In this document: positions 24,993 to 36,288 of the stretch, piece by piece
Numbering within the stretch: position 1 is the first letter of the stretch
Layout: every line of letters begins with the position of its first letter
DNA from: Typha latifolia
Taxonomy: Eukaryota; Streptophyta; Magnoliopsida; Poales; Typhaceae
Direction of reading: 5' to 3'
Assembly (NCBI GenBank): GCA_019914945.1
Contig: CM034105.1
Span: forward strand, 3,782,001 to 3,846,000
DNA: 64,000 nt
Position numbers and translations under genes: made by a program
Notes under the pieces: model-generated
Told to the model about the DNA's origin: nothing
Seen by the model: the letters and a program-made list of their open reading frames with translations, nothing else
Database searches by the model: none

Positions 24993-27900
24993 CTATCGCT
25001 GCTGGTTATCTGAATGCCACATTAGAGTAATGCTGTCAATAATAGCTGCTTGTTGGCCAACTTCAAAAAGAATGTGTTGGCTATAAAATTCTAGTCTTGA
25101 CAAATCTTCGTCTTGATCTAGCAGTACAAATATCAGATTTTATTCAAACTATGTCGAATCTCATTATATTTGGTAACTTTAAAGCTTCAATAACCCTTTA
25201 AGGAAACCAACAGGCAAGCAATAATTATTCTCACATGATTCTGCAAAATTATTTCACATTAGACAATTAATAATAAACAAGTTACATGGAAATGTGATCC
25301 AAATCTGAATAAAGCAGATATGCATCTTGATGTCCCTGTCCATGTAATAAATGGAGTGTACTTGGTTTTAATTAGTGATGATCCGAATGGATTAAGACTT
25401 GGAGCTGATCAGCGTAGATATTTGGAACTTCAATGGATATATGATATATCCACTTAAAACCTAAAACAGATTCCTATGTATAATTTCCATAGTTAGGAAT
25501 TAAGATGTAGACTTCCCTAAATCAGATTAAATAGATGAATGCGAAAATAAGGTACCATGCAAAAAGTGGAAAGTGGGTTTATCCTGGTTATCATAATTCT
25601 ATTCATCCTAGAGAATAACCTAATGACAAGATTTGACGAGATGACATGGTGCCAGAAAAAAAATGATTCGCATTCAATTATTGTTGAGCTGTATTATGAT
25701 CATCATAACTATCAGTAGGAATTAGGAAATCCTGATTTTGTAATATATCATGAATCAAAACTATCTATATGTCGCAAAGGGGGAAAGATGAATATCAAGA
25801 AGTTCTGACGAGACCTTCTAATCAACTCTGTTAGTATCTAAGAAAAGCAAACAGGAAGAAAAACCTCAACAGGTCAAGACATACCTGTTATCTAACTTCC
25901 GGTATTCACCCAACTTACTGATGAAGTTAGCCAAAACAACTGAATCATTACAAGTGTCCCTCTCAAATAACCATTCATCCTCAAGCTGAATATCTGCATC
26001 CCTGTACAAATAGCTAAAATATTAGTTTAGCCACCACCTATGTGTGTGAATGCGCGCATGGTATACTGTCAAATATATTCTTGTGTTAATTGTACTTCAA
26101 GAATGTATCTGAGTTAGATTCTATGAAACTAAGTATTACTGAGAGATCAGGACCTCCGTAGGCTAAGAACTTCATAATTTTTTCTCAAGTAATCAGCATA
26201 CTTAGTGAGAGCATCCTGCGCATAGTCTTTGCCAACTGTTCTTATTGCAGCTGCATTGAGTAATTTTTCTAGAGAACCATGTTTCTTTAAGAGCTTTACA
26301 GCTGTCTTGCGACCAAATCCGGGAGCAAAGTGCTGAATTCCAGGTACACCATCAACTTCATCACCAAGGAAGCATCCTGCATCAATATAGCTTATAGTCA
26401 AAAGTTCTAGTGACAATTAGTGTACAGAAGCATAAAAATTACCGTGGTGTTACTTTTTGATGGTGTTATATCATTAAAATACTAATACAATCTTCAAGTC
26501 CATCACAAATATAAAAATTTTACATTAGGTTGCCTAAAGTTACTAAAGTGACTTTGCTCAAGTATAGATACTCTGACAAGGTTAATTTCAGATGTGCATA
26601 GAAAATAAAGTCATAATGAACCAAGTAATTTTGAGAATTCAAGGGGAGTACATGATATGCTGAAATTTATTGCTAAGGTAAATGATATACAAAATCTAAA
26701 AAACTGGCATGACATATTGGCAACCTAAATATATCTAGCTCAGGTCTAACGGATACATAGGCCAAATCAACAATCCACGATATGCATGAAGAAGGTATCG
26801 TCAGGATGGTTAAGAATAACAAAGAAAATCATGTTTTGGACATTATATACGATGGTTTCAATCTCTTGGATGTTTGATTTGTGTCATTATCACTGCCTTC
26901 TCATTTATGAGCACAAACACAAAATGAAATATAATCATGCAATCCATTAACAATTGCTGATGAAAACTTTACATTTGATTCAAAAGTTAGACAAATCTCC
27001 TTTTCTGAAGGACAGCAATCTACCACCCATGGCTCATCAGGACCCCAAGTAAATCTTTAACATTAGTCAATTTGATAATGATGTATATCATCATATCTAA
27101 ATGTGAAAGGATCTACAAACAGTATGGAGGCAAGAAAGCAAAGAGCTCACATCAAACAACTATAGACAGTGTGGTGGTTATATCTCAAAATGATCTCTGA
27201 GCCATCTGGAAAACAAATATAAAAAAAGAACGACATGGTATGCAACTATGCACCACTCGAGGATATAGTATGCAGCTCTACCTGCCAGCTAGTTTATTAG
27301 GTTTCCTAGAATGACCTCCTCTTGTTTGATTATCTTTATTCCTTTCATCAGGATTGTGCACTACTTTTTAGAGGGTTAATGTCAGCCTGTCAGGTTGATA
27401 GCAAATTCCTTTTTCTTTCAAAAGAAAGAAGGATTCTTTCACAACCCTTATCAAACTAGGGTTGTGCTCGCATTAATACTATTGGGACTTGGGGAAAAGT
27501 CTTGGACGAAAATGATTATAATGCTAATGATGGCATCTAGCATGGAGACATGATACATTATTTTGCATCTGTTAAACTCCTAAAAACAAACATATACACC
27601 TAATGTTTTGGGCTGTGGGCACAGAATGAGCATGTCCAATACTTTTACCTGTTAGGTTTAACTCCTTCTGGTAGAAACTAAAAACTTGCTCTGCCACAGA
27701 TATAAACAAAGAAGATGCATGCAACAAAGTATACTCACGGAGGCTCAAATCAGCAGTAGGATCACACTTGTACTGTGCAAAGTAATGCCTCAAGGTGTAA
27801 AAAGACCAACGGCCAAACTCAGGAATGGGCATAACTATCTGGACATCTTCAGATATCAACTGCTTAAAATCTTTATCAGGAGAGCCAATTACAACTCGAA

Positions 27901-29163
27901 ATCCTTTTTGCAAAACCTGGTCTGTTAGTGTAGCGACTACATCATCTGCCTCGTACCCATTAACTTTTAGAACCTGCATTGATTAATATCACACTTATGT
28001 CAGTGAAAGACCTATATATTGCATCACATAAAACACAGGTTGTTCATAAGACTCATCTTTCCTTATACTTGCATCTTGGATAACTTAATTATAAATATTT
28101 AGCAGAAACCGATTATACTTGGTATCAAACAAAGAAAAACACAGTATTAAAGAAAAGCAATTAGCAATTACTTTCTGGCTAGCTGTAAAGACATCTGAAC
28201 CAATGCAAAGCAGAAAATACAATAAAAGTTTGTTTTATTTACATCTTTAAACTAGCAGAAAGCAAGGTGATTGGATAAGTTGGCTTAAGTTCATAACTGC
28301 ATTAGGATGTAGAACAGTAAATTCCCTAAGATTTCAGAATATGAAATAAAATTCACACACAATCGTCTATCCATAATGTAACCTCTTATTAGTCTCTCAA
28401 ATCATTTCAATCCTCACTGCTTTCCCAAGGAATAATATGTCTTTGTTATGCTAGACAGTAGCTATTTAAAATGTACTCATCATTCCAAAAGGAACCGAAA
28501 GATAATTGAATATAAATGATTTGTGAAGTCCTCCCAAATCTACCAAACGAAATAAATTTGAGTAATTGCGACGTTCCAACATGAGATCAAACAACTTACA
28601 GGAACATTACAACTCCGAAGAACATCCATCACTTTCATCTCAACAGAGTTCAACCCACCATTTGAACTACTTCGACGACCTCCAGACTCCCTCCTCCTAT
28701 GCGCTTTGTACGACGGCAACAGCCTCCTTCTATACTCGTTCCCCTCCTCCCCATCCAAAACCTATAATCAAACAAAAGCAATTAAGACACATCCGTCAAA
28801 ATCCATTATTCCCGTAATTACAAGTTCCAATCGTTTAATCCTGGGCCTTACGGCGATGACGGGGTCACGAAGGCTGACTTGAGAGAAGAAGAGCTCGACC
28901 CAAGTGGCGAAAGATCGAAGGCTGCGTTGTGCTCCATTGTAGCAGAGGGGATTCACGTCCAAGAAGAAAACCCTTGGTTTGGACTTAAGATGTTTGTCGA
29001 AATGCCTCAACGGAGATACCTCCGCACCACGCGTGGATTGCAGGGAGGAGGAAGAGAGAAGGCTCGCATGCGCAGGAAGGCGCGAGGGGAGGGATTTGAC
29101 GCGCGCGGGAACGGCAGGGAGGGAATGCGGCGCGCCGCACGCGCCCACCGCCGAGAATGCCAT
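24993..29163 (-). CDS. 5'-3' exonuclease family protein (DNA polymerase I N-terminal domain type), probably organellar
   Basis: Exons in transcript order: 29163-28852, 28761-28600, 27973-27739, 26376-26154, 26001-25885 and a likely terminal exon 25032-24993, giving 362 residues in frame. Residues 1-40 form a Ser/Ala/Arg-rich transit-like peptide. The catalytic core shows RVFFLDVNPLCY, VLDGEEGNEYRRRLLPSYKAHR, GYEADDVVATL, IGSPDKDFKQL and the helix-hairpin region GDEVDGVPGIQHFAPGFGRKTA. These Asp-rich motifs bind the catalytic metals in PolI-type 5' nucleases, so flap or primer removal in plastid or mitochondrial DNA is inferred. The donor after exon 4 (GTCCTG) is weak but conserves frame. The 3' end is uncertain: without splicing at AACAG/GTATGT, exon 5 would read to a stop at 25866 (seven further codons). 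Confidence 0.85.
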
Positions 29164-30359
29164 CTCTTTTGATTTGAGATGGTGCCGTGGATTGAATTTG
29201 GATACCAACACGAGTCCAGGTACGATTTTTCCTACTAATAAAACGGGTCGGATCCTACAAGGGTCCGTATCCGAGTGCTGAGTACTGTACTACTATACTT
29301 CGAAGGGTAAGCAGCTGGGTATGACATAAATAATTTCGAGTAAAAAATTCTCCTTTGGTCATAGGTTATTACGCAAAGTCCTTGTTCATGTGATTTCCGT
29401 GCTTATATGAGTTCACAAATCAAGTGTAAGGTGTCTCTTTTTTATTGTCTTTGGTTATCGGTCGTCCCTTTGATTTCCTCTTGTTTGTTGTTCAGCAAAT
29501 TACTCGGGCAGGTGGAGTTCCTAAACTTTGTGCCCTTTTCCAAATAATTCCTTGGGTTGCGATAAAAATTGTTACTTTTCTCTTCCATTTTGTTGTTCTC
29601 GCTTGAGAATTTATTCACAGATAGAAGATCCAATTACATGTAGCTCACAGTTTGGAGTAATGCTTCTAGTTCTAGCTATGCTACTTGGCAAATGGACTGT
29701 TGAGATGGACATGATAATCTTCAGCCTTTAGATTTGGGGAATTTTTCTTGATCTTTTAGGCGAAAAATTAATTTATGTTATAGTCTATTTGTTTCTTAAT
29801 CCTTTAGAAGTGTACTTTTATATTCTGTTTGCCAATCTTTTCAGTCCAAGTTCTCTCTTATTGCTTTTTAATTGGATACTACTAACTGAAACATTTCGTT
29901 GGCATATCTAAGCTCATTTCTTGGCCCTTGTTCACTTACTCATGGTGCTCTTTCTGAGAATAGAAACTGATGTTGTACAACCATTCATATTGATATATGT
30001 TATCAATGAGGTAAGTTATTTTTTTTTTCAGAAACTATTCTGGTTTATCAGAAACTATTCTATTATCGCATTGAACAATGAAATCGGCACATAAGCTTAA
30101 TAATCTTAATTTGACTGTTCTGTTGTTGACGTGTTTTACTTTCTAAGAAAAATAAGAAACCAATCAAATACACTTTTCTACCAGATCTATCCTATCATAT
30201 TATTGGTATGTATATGTTCAGTTTCCTCAAAAAGAACATAGGAGTTTCCTGGTGTGATAATGTGCAACATCAACTCATGGCAAATTTTCTCCAGCCTGAT
30301 GAAATGCTGCTTCAAGGATCTATGCTATACATTGCTGTTATTCTTGTCTACTTCATTTG
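29164..30359. other. Spacer between exonuclease promoter and PPR gene 3' end
   Basis: The exonuclease promoter and 5' UTR lie at the left, followed by AT-rich spacer and, at the right, the 3' UTR of the minus-strand PPR gene. A perfect repeat of TTTATCAGAAACTATTCT-like sequence occurs around 30025-30063 (AGAAACTATTCT twice). No gene is supported. Confidence 0.5.
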
Positions 30360-32966
30360 TCAGTCAACTATTACTAGCTCCTCTATCTGCATGCTATCAT
30401 ACTCTATACCTGGAGTGTAGCCTTCATCCTTCAGTTGTCTGAACAATCCAACCAATTCTGAGTATATTTCTTCTGTCTTTGGATGGGAAAGATCTCCCGC
30501 AATGAACTCGTGTATACCGTTGTGTAACTCAATCCAACTTTTACCTGGCTCTTTGTTCACTCCTTTCCTTTTCATTAGTTGTCTGATTTCTGTCACTCTA
30601 TTCCAATTCCCTACTGTAGCATATAAATTGGAAAGCAGCACATAAGCTGCAGAGTCGCTAGGCTCAAGAGCTACTACCATTTCCATGGATCTCTCCCCCC
30701 GCTCTATATCTCCATAGTTCCTGCAAGCACTCAATAGTATTCGCCATACAAGAGCATTTGGCTCAAATGGCATTCCTTTGATCAAATCTTCTGCCTCTTG
30801 TAACCTTCCTGCTCTTCCCAGTATATCCACCATGCAGGCATAATGATCAATGCCAGGTTTGATCCCATACAATCTCTCCATCATCTTGAAGAACTCCACA
30901 GCTTTGCTGCTCATATCCACCACATAACTGCAGGCAGTGAACAATGCAAGGAAAGTTTTTTCATTTGGATTTACTCCAGCCCTCCGCATCTGCTCAAAAA
31001 TCTCAAGTGCTTCTTTTGAATTGCCATTATGTGCAAGACCTCCAATCATTGCAGTCCATGAAACTTCATTCTTGAAAGAGAGTTCAGAGAAGATCTTTTC
31101 TGCTTCTTTTATGCTTCCTGCTCTGCAGTACATGGTTATCAAGGCGTTGGCAACTGCTGTATCTATGCATGGTTCAGATTTCAGGATTATACCATGCACT
31201 TGTCTTCCCAGTTTCATGGCTGAGGAGTTGGCACATGCTGCAAGAATTGTCGCTAAGGTAAAGTTATCCGGTACCATCTTTTCGTCTCTCATCGAGCTGA
31301 GCAAATTCAGGACTTGGTCCAGATGGCCACTGTTGGCATACCCCGAAATTATTGAGTTCCAGGTGATCATGTCTTTGTTCTTTATGCAATTGAATGCCTT
31401 CCTAGCATCATGCATGAGCAGAAATTTTGAATACATATCTATAAGTGCACTTCCGATATATTTATTTAGTGAAAGTCCTCTCTTGATTAGGTCACCGTGA
31501 ATTACTCTTCCAGTTTCTTGCCAAGCTAATGAAGCACAAGCTGTCAATGCACTGATAAAGGTGAACTTGTCTGGATCAACCTGTGCATGCTTCATTTCTA
31601 CAAAAAGAGACAGGGACTTCTCAAATTGTTCATTCTGGATGTAAGTTTGAGCTATGGAATTCCAAGATATAATATCTGGTTCTGAAATAGAACTAAAAAC
31701 AAGCCACGACTCTGAAGCCACTTTATGTTTGCTATACATAGCGATGAGGCTGTTCCCTATCGTTGCCTCAGTGTGCAGCCCAAACTTAACTGCAAGTCCA
31801 TGTATCAATTTGCCAAAATTGAACATCATCGAGTGAGTTGTAGCTGCCTTCAACATGATGGAGATTGTGTACTCATCTGGCATTACTCCTTGTTCTCCCA
31901 TTTGCAGAAATAAATCTAGACCCTCGTGCACCATATCGTTCTGGAAGCACGCATTCATGATCGAGTTCCACGAGATCATGCTCTGGTTGGACATCGAGTT
32001 GAAGACCTTCATTGCAGCTTGTGGCTTCCCACATCTGGCATAGGCATCTAGAAGCGTGCTTCCAGTGAAGAGACTATTCCCTAACCCAAGTTTGGTAATA
32101 TGCGCATGAAGCTCCTCTATGATCTCTATATCTCTTGATCCAAGTAGACTTCCAAATGTGAACTCATCAGGCACATGACCTTCTATCTGCATCTCAAGGA
32201 ACAATGCTAGAGCTTGATCGGTGCACCTACTCTGGACTTGCATTGAAATAAGAGAATTCATCGAAACTGCATCATGCTCAACCATGCTGTCATACACTGC
32301 TTCAGAGTCCTTGAATCTTCTGAATTCTGCATACACACCTATCAATGCATTGCCTACTTCAATTCTAGAGATGCAGCTCGACTTTATGAGCTGACAGTGG
32401 ATTTGTTTCAGGAGTTCAAGATCACATAGGCCAACCGAAGCTTGCAGTACACTCAGGAAGGTAACATAGCTGGGTCTTTGTCCTGACTCAATCATACTCA
32501 TGAAAAACCAGACAGCGTCAAAGAAATTTTCATTTGTGCAGTAGCCAGCAAGGAGGGCATTCCAAGAAACCACATTCCGTTCTGGCATACTATTGAAGAG
32601 ATCCCTGGCCATTTCAACCTCCCCACATTTTACATACAAGTTGATGAACTGGTTGTTTAAGAAAATATCTGGCTCATAGCCGGTTCGTGCCATGTGGGAG
32701 CGCAGAAGCTTGCCTTTTTTAAGAGCCCTGTGAGATATGCAAAGGGATATGAGCTCGTTGTAGTAGGATTGGTGATTGTCAGGTTTCTTTCCTTTTAATG
32801 TATACTCTTCTAAAGACAGTATTGCTTCATCTAGCACTGTTCTTCCCCTTCCCTTCTTGTTGAATCCTGTTCTCTTTATCGGAATTATCGGCTTGCGTAC
32901 CTCTGCACGAGGAGAGATCGTTGGAGAAGAAAACGCTGCCTGGCTGAGGGCAGGAGAGGGCGCCAT
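30360..32966 (-). CDS. Pentatricopeptide repeat protein, PLS class with E/E+ domain
   Basis: A single intronless frame of 868 residues from the ATG at 32966 (context GCCATGG on the minus strand read as CCATGGCGCCC); codons upstream in frame have no ATG. The N-terminus is Ser/Arg/Lys-rich and may target plastid or mitochondrion. More than fifteen PPR-type repeats follow, recognisable by recurrent phrases such as VVSWNALLAGY, MISWNSIMNA, IISWNSIAQTYIQN, MITWNSIISGYANSGH and VSWTAMIGGLAHNG alternating with NALIxMY segments (P, L and S motifs). The tail carries E and E+ motifs (VWRILLSACRNYGD; GKSWIELHNGIHEFIAGD; HPKTEEIYSEL) and stops about 30 residues later without a DYW deaminase domain. Proteins of this class bind organellar RNA and usually specify C-to-U editing sites, recruiting a DYW partner in trans. 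Lack of introns is normal for the family. The RNA target cannot be stated. Confidence 0.93.
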   Translation of the reverse strand: MAPSPALSQAAFSSPTISPRAEVRKPIIPIKRTGFNKKGRGRTVLDEAILSLEEYTLKGKKPDNHQSYYNELISLCISHRALKKGKLLRSHMARTGYEPDIFLNNQFINLYVKCGEVEMARDLFNSMPERNVVSWNALLAGYCTNENFFDAVWFFMSMIESGQRPSYVTFLSVLQASVGLCDLELLKQIHCQLIKSSCISRIEVGNALIGVYAEFRRFKDSEAVYDSMVEHDAVSMNSLISMQVQSRCTDQALALFLEMQIEGHVPDEFTFGSLLGSRDIEIIEELHAHITKLGLGNSLFTGSTLLDAYARCGKPQAAMKVFNSMSNQSMISWNSIMNACFQNDMVHEGLDLFLQMGEQGVMPDEYTISIMLKAATTHSMMFNFGKLIHGLAVKFGLHTEATIGNSLIAMYSKHKVASESWLVFSSISEPDIISWNSIAQTYIQNEQFEKSLSLFVEMKHAQVDPDKFTFISALTACASLAWQETGRVIHGDLIKRGLSLNKYIGSALIDMYSKFLLMHDARKAFNCIKNKDMITWNSIISGYANSGHLDQVLNLLSSMRDEKMVPDNFTLATILAACANSSAMKLGRQVHGIILKSEPCIDTAVANALITMYCRAGSIKEAEKIFSELSFKNEVSWTAMIGGLAHNGNSKEALEIFEQMRRAGVNPNEKTFLALFTACSYVVDMSSKAVEFFKMMERLYGIKPGIDHYACMVDILGRAGRLQEAEDLIKGMPFEPNALVWRILLSACRNYGDIERGERSMEMVVALEPSDSAAYVLLSNLYATVGNWNRVTEIRQLMKRKGVNKEPGKSWIELHNGIHEFIAGDLSHPKTEEIYSELVGLFRQLKDEGYTPGIEYDSMQIEELVIVD

Positions 32967-33638
32967 GGAACAAATGTCTCTCCTATTTCTCAATGGCTAT
33001 GGGTTAGTTTTTGCTTTGGCTGACCATTCTATAGAGAGGATAATGTTAGAAAGTTTCATATCTTCTGATAGGTTGAGCTAAATATTTGGAGCATGAGAGG
33101 CAAGTTGGATAAGGCAGTAAGAGGCAGCCAAGCAATGCTAGTTCACATCAGAGAAACATTGTGTGGAGAGAATTGAGACCAGTGAATGGGCCAGGTATGG
33201 GATTGATGAAGGATGAGTGATGCTTGGCATCAGGAATCAGGACCACAAGATATTGAAGTCTCCCATCTTTTGCTTAGTTAATTAACTGACTACTTATGTG
33301 ATTGCTACATAGTAACCTAAAGGAGTACCAAAATAACTTTACTACTATCTAATATGTTAAATGTACTAATCACGGTTAAAACTTGATTAGATTATAAAAG
33401 GATAATTTTTCCCTTTTATAAATTGTTTGAAAATGATTTAAAAGTTGTCTAATATAATATGATATCATAGTACAGCCTAAACTTTACTTTTATGCAAGAT
33501 AAAAATTATCCATAAGCATTTTACTGCTTAAACTTTAAGAAAGAAGGATGTTTTAGTCTGCCAGATATATTATGTGAATATTCTATCAAAAATCTAATTA
33601 GAATAACAATTCTAAAAGAATCAAAAAAATTTAGTGGC

Positions 33639-33641
<3 letters not shown>

Positions 33642-33717
<76 letters not shown>
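33642..33717. repeat. TA microsatellite, about 76 bp
   Basis: An uninterrupted (TA)n run of about 38 units in the divergent PPR-SHMT spacer. Length is likely to vary between individuals and may be mis-assembled. Confidence 0.95.
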
Positions 33718-33723
<6 letters not shown>

Positions 33724-35197
33724 TAACTTTCTTTTCTTAAGATAATTTATCAAAAATAAAAGACTATGCTTTGTCTTTGTTATTATTTGTTACTTATCAT
33801 ATTAATATTTATAGTTCGACTCTTATATTTTAATTTTATTTAACCGAACAACATGTAATGAAATATAAAATATTGCATTGCTTTTGAAAAAAAAATATAG
33901 AAAATTTAAATAGCTGAAACACCCCTAATTTTTACATCTACTGCACACAATCTATGGAGTATTATTAGAATATGCTGACTCACCAAGGTATTGGGCAATC
34001 GTGCATCACTAATACATGACTCAGTTGACTTTTTAAATTTTCGAGAAATGAATTATGTGATTCACGACAAACGAATGGACAAATGAGTGGGATCTGACGA
34101 AAACTTCACTGTTACAAGTTACAAATATAAGTAATCAAATACTTGTCATTGTCAACATGATGTTTCTTGTTTCTATAGAAAAAAAAAAAAAGAACAAAAG
34201 AAGCTTAAAGTTGCGTTTCATAAAGAGTTGACCAAATTTATTCTTGTACGTTATAATCCGACCGTCAATATATGCATGAACGACATAGCTGGAATAAATA
34301 TTTCCAAAGTCAAAGCCAGATATCTACGTGCCAAGGGTCTTGTGTGTATGGTCTTCTCTCTCTCCAAAATAGTTTCAAATTAATATATATATATATATAT
34401 ATATTTTTTTTTTGTGTATATAGATTGAGCTAACTATAATTAAAAGTAAATAAATAAGCCACGATCAAAGACAATTAATTTACATAGAAACCCTCCGATG
34501 TGAGGTAAAAATTATGGGACTTGACTCCACCTCAAATATTCCACTATAATTAATAATAATGGGCTTACAAAATTCTTCTCTCGACAAAGCTAGAGGATCA
34601 CAAACTTCAATGATCATTTTCTTGGATTATAATTAAAGCAAAATAACTAATAAGAGAATGAGAACAATTATAGATTTAACAAGATTCACTTTCTTTTTCT
34701 AGAGAATGAATTGACCAAGATCTTCACCTTCTTCTTTGAGATTGGATTTCAAGTTCTTAGTTTTCTTTAATCTCTCTTATTAAATAGGATAAAAAAAAAT
34801 TCTAGCTTTTTTTTTAATTTTCATTTTCACTTAAGTGGGTGGTCACACCCTCACATGAGGTGAAATTCCCAACCCAATAACGTCTTCTTCAGATGCCATC
34901 GTTTTCGATCATCTTTCGCTGGGAGAAAGGGAGAGGTCTTCCTTCTCTTTGCAAGGTTCTCTCTTCTTCCATTTTTATTCTCCATTTTTTCTCTTTTTTA
35001 TCTCCTCCTTTTTTAGATTGTGTGTGCTTCATGATTTTCGGCGAAGGGTTCTAGTGCAGCACCCCTCAAACCCCTAATCAATTATCCCTTCTCTCCTCTC
35101 CTCAACCCCTTCCACTTCACCCATTTTAGTCTTGATCATCCTTAGCGTCGCTTGTCAGCTTGACAAGATGTGAAAGTTGTTTAGGGCAACTTTAGGG

Positions 35198-35198
<1 letters not shown>

Positions 35199-35290
<92 letters not shown>
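35199..35290. repeat. CT microsatellite, about 90 bp
   Basis: A (CT)n run with a single TTT interruption near 35271. It lies about 1 kb upstream of the SHMT start codon, in the same CT orientation relative to that gene as the leader repeat of the patellin gene. Confidence 0.95.
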
Positions 35291-36288
35291 ATATTGGTTG
35301 CTAGTTTTTAGCTAGTGTTGGAAAAGGGAGGCAAGAAGGGGTTGTTGAGCTTAGTTGCCTCCCTCGTCAGGGTTAATCTTGTGTGTTCATTATATTTGGG
35401 AGTTTTTATTATTTCTTCCCCATTGTTTTAGCACGGTTCAAAAATTTGTCTTCCTCCCTCCTAATAATTCTCAGGTGGTTGGACGTAATATGTTTTTCTT
35501 CCTCTTCTTAACATAAGTGTTGTTCTCTTATTCACTCTCTATTATGGTATGGTATTACAGGGATGTGCGTACTTGGGTCAGTGGATGTTATTATGGTGTC
35601 ACTCAACGTCAATTCCCTTTGTACAGGTCTTCCTACTATGGCTAAATGATCTGCTGATCTTGTGTATCAGTCTGAGTGTAATACAATATCTTATTTATTG
35701 TATGAGTATATTTCCCGGGTCACAAGGCTTTTGTTTAAAGGGATATTACCCTCCAATCTCCCCCCTATATTATTGGGCATTATGCTTATATCTTGAGTTG
35801 TTAGGGCTTTGAATTACTTTTCATTTGTTATTTTGCCTATTATAGACAAGTCAAATCAACATGGAGTTGGGGAGCAATTGGTAGGCAAAATGGCATTGAG
35901 GATCCGAATCCGATAACCCGTTGTTGAGCCGCCTTATTGGCCCCCTAACAGGTAAACCTAACTGCGAACCGTCCATTTAGCCGCCGGTATTTCGTAACCG
36001 GTTGATCCCGGTAACTATTCCTTGCCCGTACTATCGCCTGCGAATCCCAGCCGGGCTTCTTCCCGTACCCACACGCCTCCTCTACGCGTACCACGTTCCC
36101 TTTCTTGTCTTCTCCCCGTTTGACCCTAATTCTAGGGTTAGGGGGTTCGTTCGCCTCTCCCCCTTTCTCCACCGCCAGTAATGGAGTTCTCTCCCTTCTG
36201 CTCCTCTTCTTCTGCCTCATTCTCCGCCAATCGTTGTTGTCTTCTTCGCTATTGTTGCTAGGATTTAGGTTGGTCTTCTTCTTCCCCC

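Larger units (their letters stand above)
32967..36288. other. Divergent spacer between PPR and SHMT genes
   Basis: Divergent promoter region of 3.3 kb. It holds a TA microsatellite (33642-33717), a smaller TA run (about 34383-34404), a CT microsatellite (35199-35290) and AT-rich spacer. A pair of short phrases, TGTGAGGTAAAAATT near 34499 and CATGAGGTGAAATTCC near 34853, suggests a decayed element but no ends could be fixed. A frame at 35549-35812 has no recognisable product. From about 35930 the sequence becomes GC-richer and leads into the SHMT 5' UTR. Confidence 0.5.

Noticed and set aside
35549..35812. An 87-codon hydrophobic frame upstream of SHMT
   Set aside because: No family recognised, no supporting splice structure, and similar hydrophobic frames are expected by chance in T-rich DNA.
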